DNA from: Burkholderiaceae bacterium
GTDB lineage: Bacteria; Pseudomonadota; Gammaproteobacteria; Burkholderiales; Burkholderiaceae
Direction of reading: 5' to 3'
NCBI GenBank assembly: GCA_021166835.1
Contig: JAJPEN010000086.1
Location: 1-35,996 of the forward strand
Length of the DNA: 35,996 bases
A program made the position numbers and the translations under genes. This document shows, one piece after another, positions 24,946-33,707 of the stretch. Positions within the stretch are counted from its first letter, which is position 1. Every line of letters begins with the position of its first letter. The notes below the pieces were generated by a model, which ran no database searches, was not told the origin of the DNA, and saw only the letters and a list, made by a program, of their open reading frames with translations.

Positions 24946-26310
24946 TTACGCCGGCACGCTGGGCAACCCCGCCAGCGCCATCGCCAGCTCCTTCTCGTCG
25001 TACGACTGGTCGGTGAGCGAGCCCGAGTTGTAGGCCATGTAGGCGCCCATGTCGAAGTGCCCGTGGCCCGAGAGGTTGAACAGGATCGTCTCCGAGCGGC
25101 CTTCGCGCTTGCAGCGCAGCGCCTCGTCGATCGCCGCCTTGACCGCGTGGTTCGCTTCGGGCGCCGGGACGATGCCCTCGGTGCGCGCGAACTGCACGCC
25201 GGCGGCGAAGCACTCGGTCTGCTGGTAGGCGACGGCCTCGATCAGCTTCAGGTCGAGCAGGTGCGAGATCAGCGGCCCCATCCCGTGATAGCGCAGGCCG
25301 CCCGCGTGGAAGCCCGGCGGGGTGAACGTGGAGCCGAGCGTGTGCATCTTCACCAGCGGCGTCATGTGCCCGGTGTCGCCGAAGTCGTAGGCCAGCTTTC
25401 CGCGCGTGAGCGTGGGACAGGCCGCCGGCTCGACGGCGACGACGCGCGACTTCCTGCCGCCGCGCAGGCCCTGCCCGATGAACGGAAACACGAGCCCGGC
25501 GAAGTTCGATCCGCCGCCGGTGCAGCCGATGAGGACGTCGGGCCAGGCGTCGGCCATCTGCATCTGCTCGATCGCCTCCTGGCCGACGACCGTCTGGTGC
25601 AGCATCACGTGGTTGAGCACCGAGCCGAGCGCGTACTTGGTGTCGTCGTTCTTCGCGGCGATCTCGACCGCTTCGGAGATCGCGATGCCGAGGCTGCCCG
25701 GGTGATCGGGCCGCTGCGCGAGCACCGCGCGCCCGTACTCGGTTTCGTTCGACGGCGAAGGCACGCAGCGCGCCCCGTAGGTCTCCATCAGCGCGCGGCG
25801 GTACGGCTTCTGGTCGTAGGAGACGCGCACCTGGAACACGGTGACGTCGATGCCGAACAGCGCGCCGGCGAAGGCGAGCGACGAGCCCCATTGTCCGGCG
25901 CCGGTTTCGGTGGTGAGCCGGCGGATTCCCGCCTCGCGGTTGTAGAAGGCCTGCGCGACCGCGGTGTTCGGCTTGTGGCTGCCGGCGGGGCTGACGCCTT
26001 CGTATTTGTAGAAGATCTTCGCCGGCGTGCCGAGCGCCTTCTCGAGGCGATGCGCGCGGAACAACGGGCTCGGCCGCCACAGCCGGTAGATGTCGCGTAC
26101 CGGTTCGGGAATGTCGATCTCGCGCTCGGTGCTCACCTCCTGCAGGATGAGCTCCATCGGGAACAGCGGCGCCAGGTCGTCGGGGCCGATCGGCTGCAAC
26201 GTGCCCGGATGCAGTACCGGCGCGAGCGGCTTCGGCAGGTCGGCCTGGATGTTGTACCAGCGCTTCGGGATCCGGCTCTCGTCGAGCAGGTACTTGGTTT
26301 GGTCCCCCAT
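24946..26310 (-). CDS. TrpB2-type tryptophan synthase beta-like PLP enzyme
   Basis: 454 residues, fold-type II PLP enzyme, longer than TrpB1 (about 400) and with the TrpB2 N-terminus ([25 protein letters not shown]). The PLP lysine is K113 in GSHKPNTA, the catalytic-loop glutamate is in TETGAGQWG, and the phosphate-binding loop is [15 protein letters not shown] 26310 follows AGGAGGAG; the frame runs 17 codons further up but without a ribosome site. TrpB2 proteins condense serine with indole and are often not partnered with TrpA; no trpA or other trp gene is near. It may be a back-up indole-salvaging synthase or have another beta-replacement role. Confidence 0.9.
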   Translation of the reverse strand: MGDQTKYLLDESRIPKRWYNIQADLPKPLAPVLHPGTLQPIGPDDLAPLFPMELILQEVSTEREIDIPEPVRDIYRLWRPSPLFRAHRLEKALGTPAKIFYKYEGVSPAGSHKPNTAVAQAFYNREAGIRRLTTETGAGQWGSSLAFAGALFGIDVTVFQVRVSYDQKPYRRALMETYGARCVPSPSNETEYGRAVLAQRPDHPGSLGIAISEAVEIAAKNDDTKYALGSVLNHVMLHQTVVGQEAIEQMQMADAWPDVLIGCTGGGSNFAGLVFPFIGQGLRGGRKSRVVAVEPAACPTLTRGKLAYDFGDTGHMTPLVKMHTLGSTFTPPGFHAGGLRYHGMGPLISHLLDLKLIEAVAYQQTECFAAGVQFARTEGIVPAPEANHAVKAAIDEALRCKREGRSETILFNLSGHGHFDMGAYMAYNSGSLTDQSYDEKELAMALAGLPSVPA

Positions 26311-26331
26311 CGGCTCCTCCTGGTGTAGTCG

Positions 26332-26345
26332 ACGCCGAACGGCGT
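26332..26345. promoter_or_regulatory. Short dyad in the trpB2 leader
   Basis: ACGCCG and CGGCGT form a perfect 6-bp inverted repeat around AA, 22 nt upstream of the trpB2 ATG. The rest of the 138-nt gap to ispF shows a possible minus-strand TATGCT but no convincing full promoter. The dyad could be an operator or chance in G+C-rich DNA. Confidence 0.25.
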
Positions 26346-26448
26346 TCGAATCGCCAAGCATAGCCGAGCGCCTCGCTGCCGCGATAGCCCGAAACGGCAG
26401 ACGAGGGCCTGTTCACACTACGATCCGATCGTCCCCGCGCCGGGGCCG

Positions 26449-27021
26449 TCAGTCGCGCGCGTCGCCAGCCTTCGGCATTGCCGCGCCGCCGGCGGGGGCG
26501 GCCACCAGCAGCACGATCGCCTGCGCGGCGATTCCCTCGCCGCGACCGACGAAGCCGAGCCGCTCGCCGGTCTTCGCCTTGACGCTGACCTGCGCGGCAC
26601 CGATGCCGATCGCCGACGCGACGTTGGCCGCCATGCGGGCGACGAAGGGCGCCAGGCGCGGCGCCTGCGCGATCACCGTCGAATCGACGTTCGCGACCTG
26701 CCATCCGGCGGCGCGGACGCGCTCCGCGACTTCGCGCAGCAGCAGCGTACTGTTCGCGCCGCGCCAGCCCGGGTCGGTGTCGGGGAAATGCGAGCCGATG
26801 TCGCCGAGCGCGGCGGCGCCGAGCAGCGCGTCGGTGATCGCGTGCAACAGCACGTCGGCATCGGAATGCCCCAGCGCGCCCGCGCGATGCTCGACGTCGA
26901 CGCCGCCGATGCGCAGGCGGCGGCCCGGCACCAGCGCATGCACGTCCCAGCCCTGGCCGATGCGCAGGCCCGGCGATGCGATCGGCGCCGGCGCGGCGGC
27001 GGTGCTCGGGTGCTCGCTCAC
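26449..27021 (-). CDS. ispF: IspF, 2-C-methyl-D-erythritol 2,4-cyclodiphosphate synthase
   Basis: 190 residues, longer than the usual 155-165 because of a 17-residue N-terminal Pro/Ala stretch and an Ala-rich C-terminal tail after IVLLVAA. Metal ligands are D26 and H28 in GWDVHAL and H60 in [27 protein letters not shown] and [18 protein letters not shown] are the family signatures. It cyclises CDP-ME 2-phosphate to MEcPP in the MEP isoprenoid pathway, which ultimately feeds the HpnCDE squalene route. ATG 27021 overlaps the ispD stop by 4 nt (ATGA). Confidence 0.96.
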   Translation of the reverse strand: MSEHPSTAAAPAPIASPGLRIGQGWDVHALVPGRRLRIGGVDVEHRAGALGHSDADVLLHAITDALLGAAALGDIGSHFPDTDPGWRGANSTLLLREVAERVRAAGWQVANVDSTVIAQAPRLAPFVARMAANVASAIGIGAAQVSVKAKTGERLGFVGRGEGIAAQAIVLLVAAPAGGAAMPKAGDARD

Positions 27022-27740
27022 CGCGGCTGCGCCTCACCCGTGCGGGAGGCGAGCACGAGGCGCATCAGCGCGACGTCCTCGGCGCTGGTGACCTTGAAGT
27101 TCGAGCGCGCACCCTCGACCAGCAGCGGCGCGTGCCCGTTGCGCTCGACCGCCGACGCCTCGTCCGTGACATCGGCGTGCGCGGCGAGCGCATCGAGCAG
27201 CAGCCCCAGGCGGAACATCTGCGGCGTCTGCGCGGCCCACAAGCCTTCGCGATCAACGGTCGCCGCCACGCTGCGTCGGTCGCCGGCCGCGCGCTTCACG
27301 GTATCGCCGACCGGCAGCGCGAGCAGCCCGCCGACCCGCGACGCGCTCACCGCGCCGCGCAGTCGTTCGAGCGCCGCCGCATCGAGCGCCGGCCGCGCCG
27401 CATCGTGCACGAGCACCCAGTCGTGCGCGTCGTGGCGGCGCATCAGCGACCGCAGGCCGGCGAGCACGCTGTCGCGCCGCGTCGCGCCGCCGCGCGCGAG
27501 CACCTCGACGCGCGCGCGACCGTGCAGCAGCATCGCGGCGCGCTGGTCGTCGGGCGCGACGACGACGACGACGCGCTCGATCCACGTTGCCGCGCACAGC
27601 GCATCGACGCTCCATTCCAGCATCGAGCGCGCGCCCAGTGCCAGGTACTGCTTCGGCAGCGGCCCCCCCACACGCGTGCCGATTCCCGCCGCGGGAATCA
27701 GCGCCACGTGGTGCGGCGATTGCGGAAGAGATGCGGACAT
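27018..27740 (-). CDS. ispD: IspD, 2-C-methyl-D-erythritol 4-phosphate cytidylyltransferase
   Basis: 240 residues, nucleotidyltransferase fold. The N-terminal signature is [23 protein letters not shown], the CTP-binding loop with the catalytic Arg and Lys. VLVHDAARP and [14 protein letters not shown] are also conserved. It transfers CMP to MEP, upstream of IspF in the same pathway, in the usual ispD-ispF order. ATG 27740 has a GAAGGGCAGG-like purine stretch upstream. It is divergent from mfd, with a shared palindromic -10 element between. Confidence 0.96.
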   Translation of the reverse strand: MSASLPQSPHHVALIPAAGIGTRVGGPLPKQYLALGARSMLEWSVDALCAATWIERVVVVVAPDDQRAAMLLHGRARVEVLARGGATRRDSVLAGLRSLMRRHDAHDWVLVHDAARPALDAAALERLRGAVSASRVGGLLALPVGDTVKRAAGDRRSVAATVDREGLWAAQTPQMFRLGLLLDALAAHADVTDEASAVERNGHAPLLVEGARSNFKVTSAEDVALMRLVLASRTGEAQPR

Positions 27741-27769
27741 CGAGCGAAACCTGCCCTTCGGCGAAAAGA

Positions 27770-27779
27770 TAGAATTCTA
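27770..27779. promoter_or_regulatory. Palindromic -10 element TAGAATTCTA shared by mfd and ispD
   Basis: This 10-bp perfect palindrome reads TAGAAT on the plus strand (27770-27775) and on the minus strand (27774-27779). The plus-strand reading lies 7 nt before the mfd TTG; the minus-strand reading gives ispD a leader of about 27 nt. No good -35 is seen on either side. Confidence 0.45.
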
Positions 27780-27782
27780 GGC

Positions 27783-30700
27783 TTGCGAACCGAGTTTCCG
27801 ACGACCTCCCCCGCCGCAGCAACGCCCCAGGGGCTGCCCGGCGATCGCGCCGATGCGCTCGGTTCGATCCCCGCGCCCGGTCGCGGGCAGGTGCGCACCC
27901 TTCCGCGCTGCCACGGTTCGGCCGACGCCCTGCTGCTCGCCGCGCTCGCCGAACGCGAGAGCGCCCGCGCACTGCGCGCCGCCCATTCCGCCGAGGCGGA
28001 TCGCGCGGCGCCCACCGCGCACGGCCGCGCGCTGGCGATCATCACGGCGAAGCCGGGCGACGCGGTGCGGCTCGCGCAGGAGATGCGCTGGTTCGCGCCG
28101 CTGCTGCGCGTGCTGCTGCTGCCCGACTGGGAAACGCTGCCCTACGACGCGTTCTCGCCGCACCAGGACCTCGTCTCCGAGCGACTGTCGACGCTCTACG
28201 CGCTGCAGCAGCACGACTGCGACGTCGTGCTCGCGCCGGTCGCCACCGCGCTGCAGCGCCTGGCGCCGGCCCGATACCTCGCCTCGCACACGTTCTTCTT
28301 CCACAAGGGGCAGCAGCTCGACGAGGCGCGGCTGCGCCGCCAGCTCGCCTTCGCCGGCTACGAGCACGTGAAGCAGGTGGTGCGCCCCGGCGAATACGCG
28401 GTGCGCGGCGGGCTGATCGATCTCTTCCCCACCGGCTCGAGCCTGCCGTACCGCATCGACCTCTTCGGCGACGAGATCGACTCGATCCGCACCTTCGATC
28501 CCGACACACAGCGCAGCCTGTATCCGATCGATCGCGTGCGGCTGCTTCCCGGACGCGAGTTCGCGCTCGACGAAGCCGCGCGCACGGCCTTTCGCGGACG
28601 CTGGCGCGAGCGTTTCGAAGGCGACCCCTCGGCGAGCACGATCTACCGCGACGTCGGCAACGGCATCGCGCCGGCCGGCATCGAGTACTGGCTGCCGCTC
28701 TTTCACGAGCACACGGCGACGCTGTTCGACTACCTGCCCGACGACGCGATCGTCGTCTCGCACGGCGACGTGGACGCGGCGGCGCGCCGCTTCGGCCAGG
28801 AAGCCGCCGAACGCTACCGGTTCCTGTCGCACGATCGAAGTCGCCCGCTGCTCAAGCCCGAGGAGCTGTTCCTCGACAGCGCGACGCTGTTCGCGCAGGC
28901 GAAGGAGTTCGGCCGCTGGTCGATCGCCGCTCCGGGCGAAGCGGACGGCGACGGCGCGGGCAGCGCGGCGCGCGACGGCAGTGCGGCGCACGAAGCCGGC
29001 GAAGCGCGCGAGCGCGGCGCGCCTTTCGCGCTCCCGCCGGCTGACGTCGCCATCGAACGCCGCGCGCCCGACCCGCTCGAGCGGCTGCGCGCCTGGCTCG
29101 CCGAGCCCGGAACGCGCAAGCTCGTCGTCGCCGAGTCGCCGGGCCGTCGCGAAACGCTCGAGCAGCTCTTCGCCGAGAACGGCCTGCGCCTGCCCGCGGT
29201 CGACGACTGGAAGCGCTTCGCCGACAGCGAGCTGCGCGAGGCGATCACGGTCGGACCGATCTTCGACGGTTTCGCCGTTCCCGGTGCGCGGATCTCCGTC
29301 GCCACCGAAACCGAGCTGTTCGCCGGCGCCCTGCGGCGTCGCCGGCGCGGCCTGCGCGAGGCGCAGACCGACGTCGACTCGATCATCCGCGATCTCTCGG
29401 AGCTGAAGGCCGGCGACCCGGTCGTGCATGCGCAGCACGGCATCGGCCGCTACGAAGGCCTCGTCACGATGGAGCTGGACGAGGGGCCCACCGAGTTCCT
29501 GCACCTGCGCTACGCGAAGGACGCGACGCTGTACGTTCCGGTCGCGCAGCTGCACGTGATCTCGCGCTACAGCGGCACCGCTCCCGAGGACGCGCCGCTG
29601 CACGAGCTGGGCTCGGGCCAGTGGGAGAAGGCGCGCCGGCGCGCCGCTTCGAAGGCGCGCGACGCGGCGGCCGAACTGCTGAACCTGTACGCGCGGCGCG
29701 CCGCCCGCGAGGGACACGCATTCGGCTTCTCGCCGAAGGACTACGAGGCCTTCGCCGACGGTTTTCCGTTCGAGGAGACGCCCGACCAGCAATCGGCGAT
29801 CGACGCGGTCGTCGCTGACATGAAGGCGGGCAAGCCGATGGACCGCCTCGTCTGCGGCGACGTCGGCTTCGGCAAGACCGAAGTGGCGCTGCGCGCCGCG
29901 TGGGTCGCCGTTGCCGACGGCAGGCAGGTGGCGGTTCTGGCGCCCACGACGCTGCTCGCCGAACAGCATTTCCAGACCTTCAGCGACCGCTTCGCCGACT
30001 TCCCGGTGCGCATCGCGCAGCTCTCGCGCTTCCGCTCGAAGAAGGAGACGAGCGCGGCGATCGCCGGCCTGGCCGACGGGAAGATCGACATCGCGATCGG
30101 CACGCACAAGCTGCTGTCGCCCGACGTGAAATTCGACCGGCTGGGGCTGGTGATCATCGACGAGGAACACCGCTTCGGCGTGCGGCAGAAGGAGGCGCTG
30201 AAGGCGCTGCGCGCCGAGGTCGACGTGCTCACGCTCACCGCCACGCCGATTCCGCGCACGCTGGCGATGAGCCTCGAGGGCATCCGCGATTTCTCGGTCA
30301 TCGCCACCGCGCCGCAGCGCCGCCTGGCGATCAAGACCTTCGTGCGACGCGAAAGCGCCGGCACGATCCGCGAGGCGCTGATGCGCGAGCTGAAGCGCGG
30401 CGGGCAGGCCTATTTCCTGCACAACGAGGTCGAGACGATCGAGAACCGGCGCGTCCGCCTGGCCGAGCTGGTTCCCGAGGCGCGCATCGCGGTGGCGCAC
30501 GGGCAGATGCCCGAGCGCGAACTCGAGCGCGTGATGCGCGACTTCCTGCAGCAGCGCTTCAACGTGCTGCTGTGCACGACGATCATCGAGACCGGCATCG
30601 ACGTGCCGAGCGCCAATACCATCGTCATCCATCGCGCCGACCGCTTCGGTCTGGCACAGTTGCACCAGCTGCGCGGCCGGGTCGGCCGCTCGCACCACCA

Positions 30701-31418
30701 GGCCTACGCCTATCTCATGGTTCCCGACGAGAAGTCGATGACGCGCGATGCGATCAAGCGCCTCGAAGCGATCCAGGCGCTCGAGGAGCTGGGCTCGGGC
30801 TTCTATCTCGCGATGCACGACCTCGAGATCCGCGGCGCCGGCGAGGTACTCGGCGAATCGCAATCGGGCGACATGCAGGAGGTCGGCTTCGCGCTGTACA
30901 GCGAGATGCTCGCCGAGGCGGTCGACGCATTGCGCGCCGGCCGCGAGCCCGACCTTTCGGCGCCGCTGTCGGCGGTCACCGAGATCGTGCTGCGCGCACC
31001 GGCGCTGCTGCCCGAGGACTACGTTCCCGACGTGCGCGAGCGGCTGTCGCTGTACAAGCGGATGGCGAACTGCGGCGCATCCGACGCGCTCGATACGCTG
31101 CGCGAGGAGCTGGTCGACCGCTTCGGCAAGCTGCCCGAGCCCGCGCGCACGCTGCTCGAGACGCATCGGTTGCGCATCGCTTCGCGCCCGCTCGGCATCG
31201 CGAAGATCGACGCCGCGGCCGACGCGATCGTCGTGCAGTTCGTGCCCGACCCGCCGCTCGATGCGGCGGCGATGATCCGCTTCATCCAGTCGCGTCGCGA
31301 CGTGAAGCTGGCCGGCCCCGACCGCCTGCGCTTCGCGATCGCCACGGCCGATCTCGCCGCGCGCGTGCAGAAGGTGCGCGAGATCGTCGATCAACTCGCG
31401 AAGCTCGCGCAGCGATGA
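27783..31418 (+). CDS. mfd: Mfd, transcription-repair coupling factor
   Basis: 1211 residues from TTG 27783 (1175 from the in-frame GTG 27891; E. coli 1148). It displaces RNA polymerase stalled at lesions and recruits UvrA. Order of domains: UvrB-like homology region (about 40-350), a species-specific linker (about 380-425, Ala/Glu-rich), the RNA polymerase-interacting CarD-like domain (about 541-610, KAGDPVVHAQHGIGRYEGL), then the translocase with Walker A GDVGFGKTE (from 692) and DEEHRFG (793-799), the TRG region and the C-terminal D7. Upstream extension of the frame is the shadow of ispD. The start is uncertain: TTG has a -10 7 nt away (possible leaderless mRNA), and GTG 27891 begins directly at conserved RTLPRCHGSADAL. 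Confidence 0.93.
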   Translation: MRTEFPTTSPAAATPQGLPGDRADALGSIPAPGRGQVRTLPRCHGSADALLLAALAERESARALRAAHSAEADRAAPTAHGRALAIITAKPGDAVRLAQEMRWFAPLLRVLLLPDWETLPYDAFSPHQDLVSERLSTLYALQQHDCDVVLAPVATALQRLAPARYLASHTFFFHKGQQLDEARLRRQLAFAGYEHVKQVVRPGEYAVRGGLIDLFPTGSSLPYRIDLFGDEIDSIRTFDPDTQRSLYPIDRVRLLPGREFALDEAARTAFRGRWRERFEGDPSASTIYRDVGNGIAPAGIEYWLPLFHEHTATLFDYLPDDAIVVSHGDVDAAARRFGQEAAERYRFLSHDRSRPLLKPEELFLDSATLFAQAKEFGRWSIAAPGEADGDGAGSAARDGSAAHEAGEARERGAPFALPPADVAIERRAPDPLERLRAWLAEPGTRKLVVAESPGRRETLEQLFAENGLRLPAVDDWKRFADSELREAITVGPIFDGFAVPGARISVATETELFAGALRRRRRGLREAQTDVDSIIRDLSELKAGDPVVHAQHGIGRYEGLVTMELDEGPTEFLHLRYAKDATLYVPVAQLHVISRYSGTAPEDAPLHELGSGQWEKARRRAASKARDAAAELLNLYARRAAREGHAFGFSPKDYEAFADGFPFEETPDQQSAIDAVVADMKAGKPMDRLVCGDVGFGKTEVALRAAWVAVADGRQVAVLAPTTLLAEQHFQTFSDRFADFPVRIAQLSRFRSKKETSAAIAGLADGKIDIAIGTHKLLSPDVKFDRLGLVIIDEEHRFGVRQKEALKALRAEVDVLTLTATPIPRTLAMSLEGIRDFSVIATAPQRRLAIKTFVRRESAGTIREALMRELKRGGQAYFLHNEVETIENRRVRLAELVPEARIAVAHGQMPERELERVMRDFLQQRFNVLLCTTIIETGIDVPSANTIVIHRADRFGLAQLHQLRGRVGRSHHQAYAYLMVPDEKSMTRDAIKRLEAIQALEELGSGFYLAMHDLEIRGAGEVLGESQSGDMQEVGFALYSEMLAEAVDALRAGREPDLSAPLSAVTEIVLRAPALLPEDYVPDVRERLSLYKRMANCGASDALDTLREELVDRFGKLPEPARTLLETHRLRIASRPLGIAKIDAAADAIVVQFVPDPPLDAAAMIRFIQSRRDVKLAGPDRLRFAIATADLAARVQKVREIVDQLAKLAQR

Positions 31419-32293
31419 CCGGACGACGCCTCGTGGTGCAGCACCTGCGGCTCGACGACGAGGCGGTCGCCGCCTGCAGCGATGCGGTAAGCCGCACGCC
31501 GACGCTGCGGCTGCCGCGCCTGGCCACCTGGGACGACGTTCCCATCAACGGACGGCGCGCCACGCAGCTCGCCGAAGCGCTGCACGTCGACGCCGAAGTC
31601 GTTCCCGCCGATGTGCGGCTGTCGGACTACCGGCTGCTCGCCTTCGACATGGACTCGACGCTGATCACGATCGAGTGCATCGACGAGATCGCCGACTTCG
31701 CCGGCCGCAAGGCGGAAGTCGCGGCGATCACCGAGGCGGCGATGCGCGGCGAGATCGCCGATTTCGACGAGAGCCTGCGCCGGCGCACCGAACTGCTCGC
31801 CGGCCTGCCCGAATCGACGCTGCAACGCGTCTACGACGAGCGGTTGCGCGTGACGCCCGGCGCGCAGACGCTGATCGCCGCGGCGAAGGAAGCCTCGCTG
31901 CACGTGCTGCTCGTCTCCGGCGGCTTCACTTTCTTCACCGAACGCCTGCGCGATCGCCTCGACCTCGACTTCGCCTGCGCGAACACGCTCGAGGTGCGCG
32001 ACGGCGTGCTCACCGGACGCGTGCTCGGCGAGATCGTCGACGCCGAGGGCAAGAAGCGCGCGCTCGAGCGCACCTGCGCGGCGATCGGCTGCGAGCCCGC
32101 GCAGGCGATCGTCGTCGGCGACGGCGCCAACGACCTGAAGATGATGTCGATCGCCGGCGTGTCGGTGGCGTATCACGCCAAGCCGCTCGTCCGCTCGGAA
32201 ACCACGCACGCGATCAACTACTGCTGGCTCGACGCGATCCTGAACTGGTTCGACGATCAGTTGCCGCGGCCTGCGCCGGGCCGCGGCCGATGA
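31415..32293 (+). CDS. serB: SerB, phosphoserine phosphatase
   Basis: 292 residues, HAD superfamily. An N-terminal regulatory-type region (1-70) precedes the catalytic core. Motif I is DMDSTLI, with nucleophile D78 and acid D80. EIAD…TEAAMRGEIADF forms the cap, motif II is LLVSGGFTFF and motif III is VVGDGANDLKMM. It hydrolyses phosphoserine in the last step of serine synthesis. ATG 31415 overlaps the mfd stop by 4 nt (ATGA), so the pair is co-translated. The MFS gene follows after 40 nt. Confidence 0.96.
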   Translation: MTGRRLVVQHLRLDDEAVAACSDAVSRTPTLRLPRLATWDDVPINGRRATQLAEALHVDAEVVPADVRLSDYRLLAFDMDSTLITIECIDEIADFAGRKAEVAAITEAAMRGEIADFDESLRRRTELLAGLPESTLQRVYDERLRVTPGAQTLIAAAKEASLHVLLVSGGFTFFTERLRDRLDLDFACANTLEVRDGVLTGRVLGEIVDAEGKKRALERTCAAIGCEPAQAIVVGDGANDLKMMSIAGVSVAYHAKPLVRSETTHAINYCWLDAILNWFDDQLPRPAPGRGR

Positions 32294-32333
32294 GGATGCT
32301 GCGGACACGTAGTCGCGAGCGCGAGCGCGCACG

Positions 32334-33533
32334 ATGAGCGTGTCGCGCGAATCGCGCGTTGCCGGCGGGCGATTCGCATCGCGCGGCACCGTCGAAGCGC
32401 TCGCCGGCTTCCTCGCGCTGGCGCTGGCAATGGGCGTAGGGCGCTTCGCGTACACGCCGATGCTGCCGCCGATGCTCGACGGATCGAGCCTGTCGCTGTC
32501 GGGCGCAGGCTTCGTCGCGTCGGCCAATTTCGCCGGCTACCTGGCGGGCGCGCTGCTCGCCACCCGCTCGTTCGTCGCGCGTCGGCGCGTGCTGTGGCTG
32601 CGCGTGGGCCTCGCTGCCACCGTCGTCACGACGGCGATGATGGCGATCGACGCCGGCACCTGGGGCTGGAGCGTCGTGCGCTTCGTCGCCGGCGTCGCGA
32701 GCGCCTTCGTGCTCGTCTTCGCCTCCGCCGTGGTCTTCGCCAGCGCCGCGCGCGAAGGACGCCCGATGCTCGGCGCGCTGCTCTACGCCGGCGTCGGCTT
32801 CGGCATCGTCGCTTCGACGATGCTGATCGACTTCGGGCGCGACGCGGGCTGGGGCTACTCGCCGTTGTGGGCGTCGCTCGCAGCGCTCGCCTTGCTGCTC
32901 GCGATCGCGCCGTGGCGCAGGCTCGACGCGCCGCCGACCACGATCTCGAGCGCTGCCGCAAGAGAGCCTGCGCACGCCTGCGCCGACCGGCGCGCGCTCG
33001 GCCGGCTCGTCTGGTCGTACGGATGCCTGGGCTTCGGCTACATCATCACGGCGACCTTCATCGTCGTCATCGCGCGCGGACTGCCCGATGGACGCACCGT
33101 CGAGTTCTGGACGTGGATGATCGTGGGTATCGCCGGCGCGCCGTCGAACTGGTTCTGGGCGCGCGTCGCACAGCGCGTCGGCGTGTATCCGGCGATCGTC
33201 GCCGCCTTCGTGCTCGAGGCGATCGGCGTGGCGCTCGTCGCGATCGGCCAGCAGGCGATCGCGCTCTACCTGGGAGCGGCGCTGCTCGGCGGCACTTTCA
33301 TGGCGATCACCGCGCTGGGGCTGGCGCAGGCGCGCTCGCTCGCGCCCGATCGACCCGACGAGACGATCGCGCGAATGACCGTCGCCTTCAGCCTGGGCCA
33401 GATCGTCGGCCCGGCGATTGGCGGCTGGATGGCCGAGCGCAGCGGCTCGTTCGTGGCGCCGTCGTGGATCGCGGTGGTCGTCTTGGGGGTGGGGGCGGCG
33501 CTTGCGGCTGCGGCAGCGAGGACGAAGCAATGA
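32334..33533 (+). CDS. YbfB/YjiJ-family MFS transporter
   Basis: 399 residues with about 12 hydrophobic segments and the family opening ALAMGVGRFAYTPMLPPML. The first TM pair is followed by SLSGAGFVASANFAGYLAGAL, and the second half by LGLAQARSLAPDRPDETIARMTVAFSLGQIVGPAIGGW. Inner-membrane permease of unknown substrate. ATG 32334 is 40 nt after serB; a weak upstream region (CGAGCGCGAGCGCGC) offers no clear ribosome site. It is last in the mfd-serB run and followed by a terminator. Confidence 0.87.
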   Translation: MSVSRESRVAGGRFASRGTVEALAGFLALALAMGVGRFAYTPMLPPMLDGSSLSLSGAGFVASANFAGYLAGALLATRSFVARRRVLWLRVGLAATVVTTAMMAIDAGTWGWSVVRFVAGVASAFVLVFASAVVFASAAREGRPMLGALLYAGVGFGIVASTMLIDFGRDAGWGYSPLWASLAALALLLAIAPWRRLDAPPTTISSAAAREPAHACADRRALGRLVWSYGCLGFGYIITATFIVVIARGLPDGRTVEFWTWMIVGIAGAPSNWFWARVAQRVGVYPAIVAAFVLEAIGVALVAIGQQAIALYLGAALLGGTFMAITALGLAQARSLAPDRPDETIARMTVAFSLGQIVGPAIGGWMAERSGSFVAPSWIAVVVLGVGAALAAAAARTKQ

Positions 33534-33570
33534 AGGGTCGAAACTCCCCGGCCCGGCGGCTCGCTCCGTA

Positions 33571-33601
33571 CGCTGCATACGCTGCGCAATGCAGCGTTTT
33601 T
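33571..33601 (+). terminator. Rho-independent terminator after the MFS gene
   Basis: Stem CGCTGCAT (33571-33578) / ATGCAGCG (33589-33596), 10-nt loop, then TTTTT (33597-33601). It lies 38 nt after the MFS stop and ends the mfd-serB-MFS transcript. The remaining intergenic DNA to rimO (33602-33707) shows nothing else I can support. Confidence 0.8.
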
Positions 33602-33707
33602 GTCTACGAAGACAACTGCGCGAGTGGAAACGCCGCATTCGACAGCGGCATGACTCGAAGCGCGCCGGATGGAGGTGCCGAGGCGCCGGGCCGGGGAGTT
33701 CCGGCCC

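Noticed and set aside
24839..27037. A 732-codon minus-strand frame across trpB2 and ispF
   Set aside because: It is in the wrong frame for both conserved proteins and Arg/Ala-rich throughout; a shadow.
27777..31394. A 1205-codon minus-strand open frame opposite mfd
   Set aside because: It has composition-driven sequence with no motifs. Mfd on the other strand has all its domains in order.
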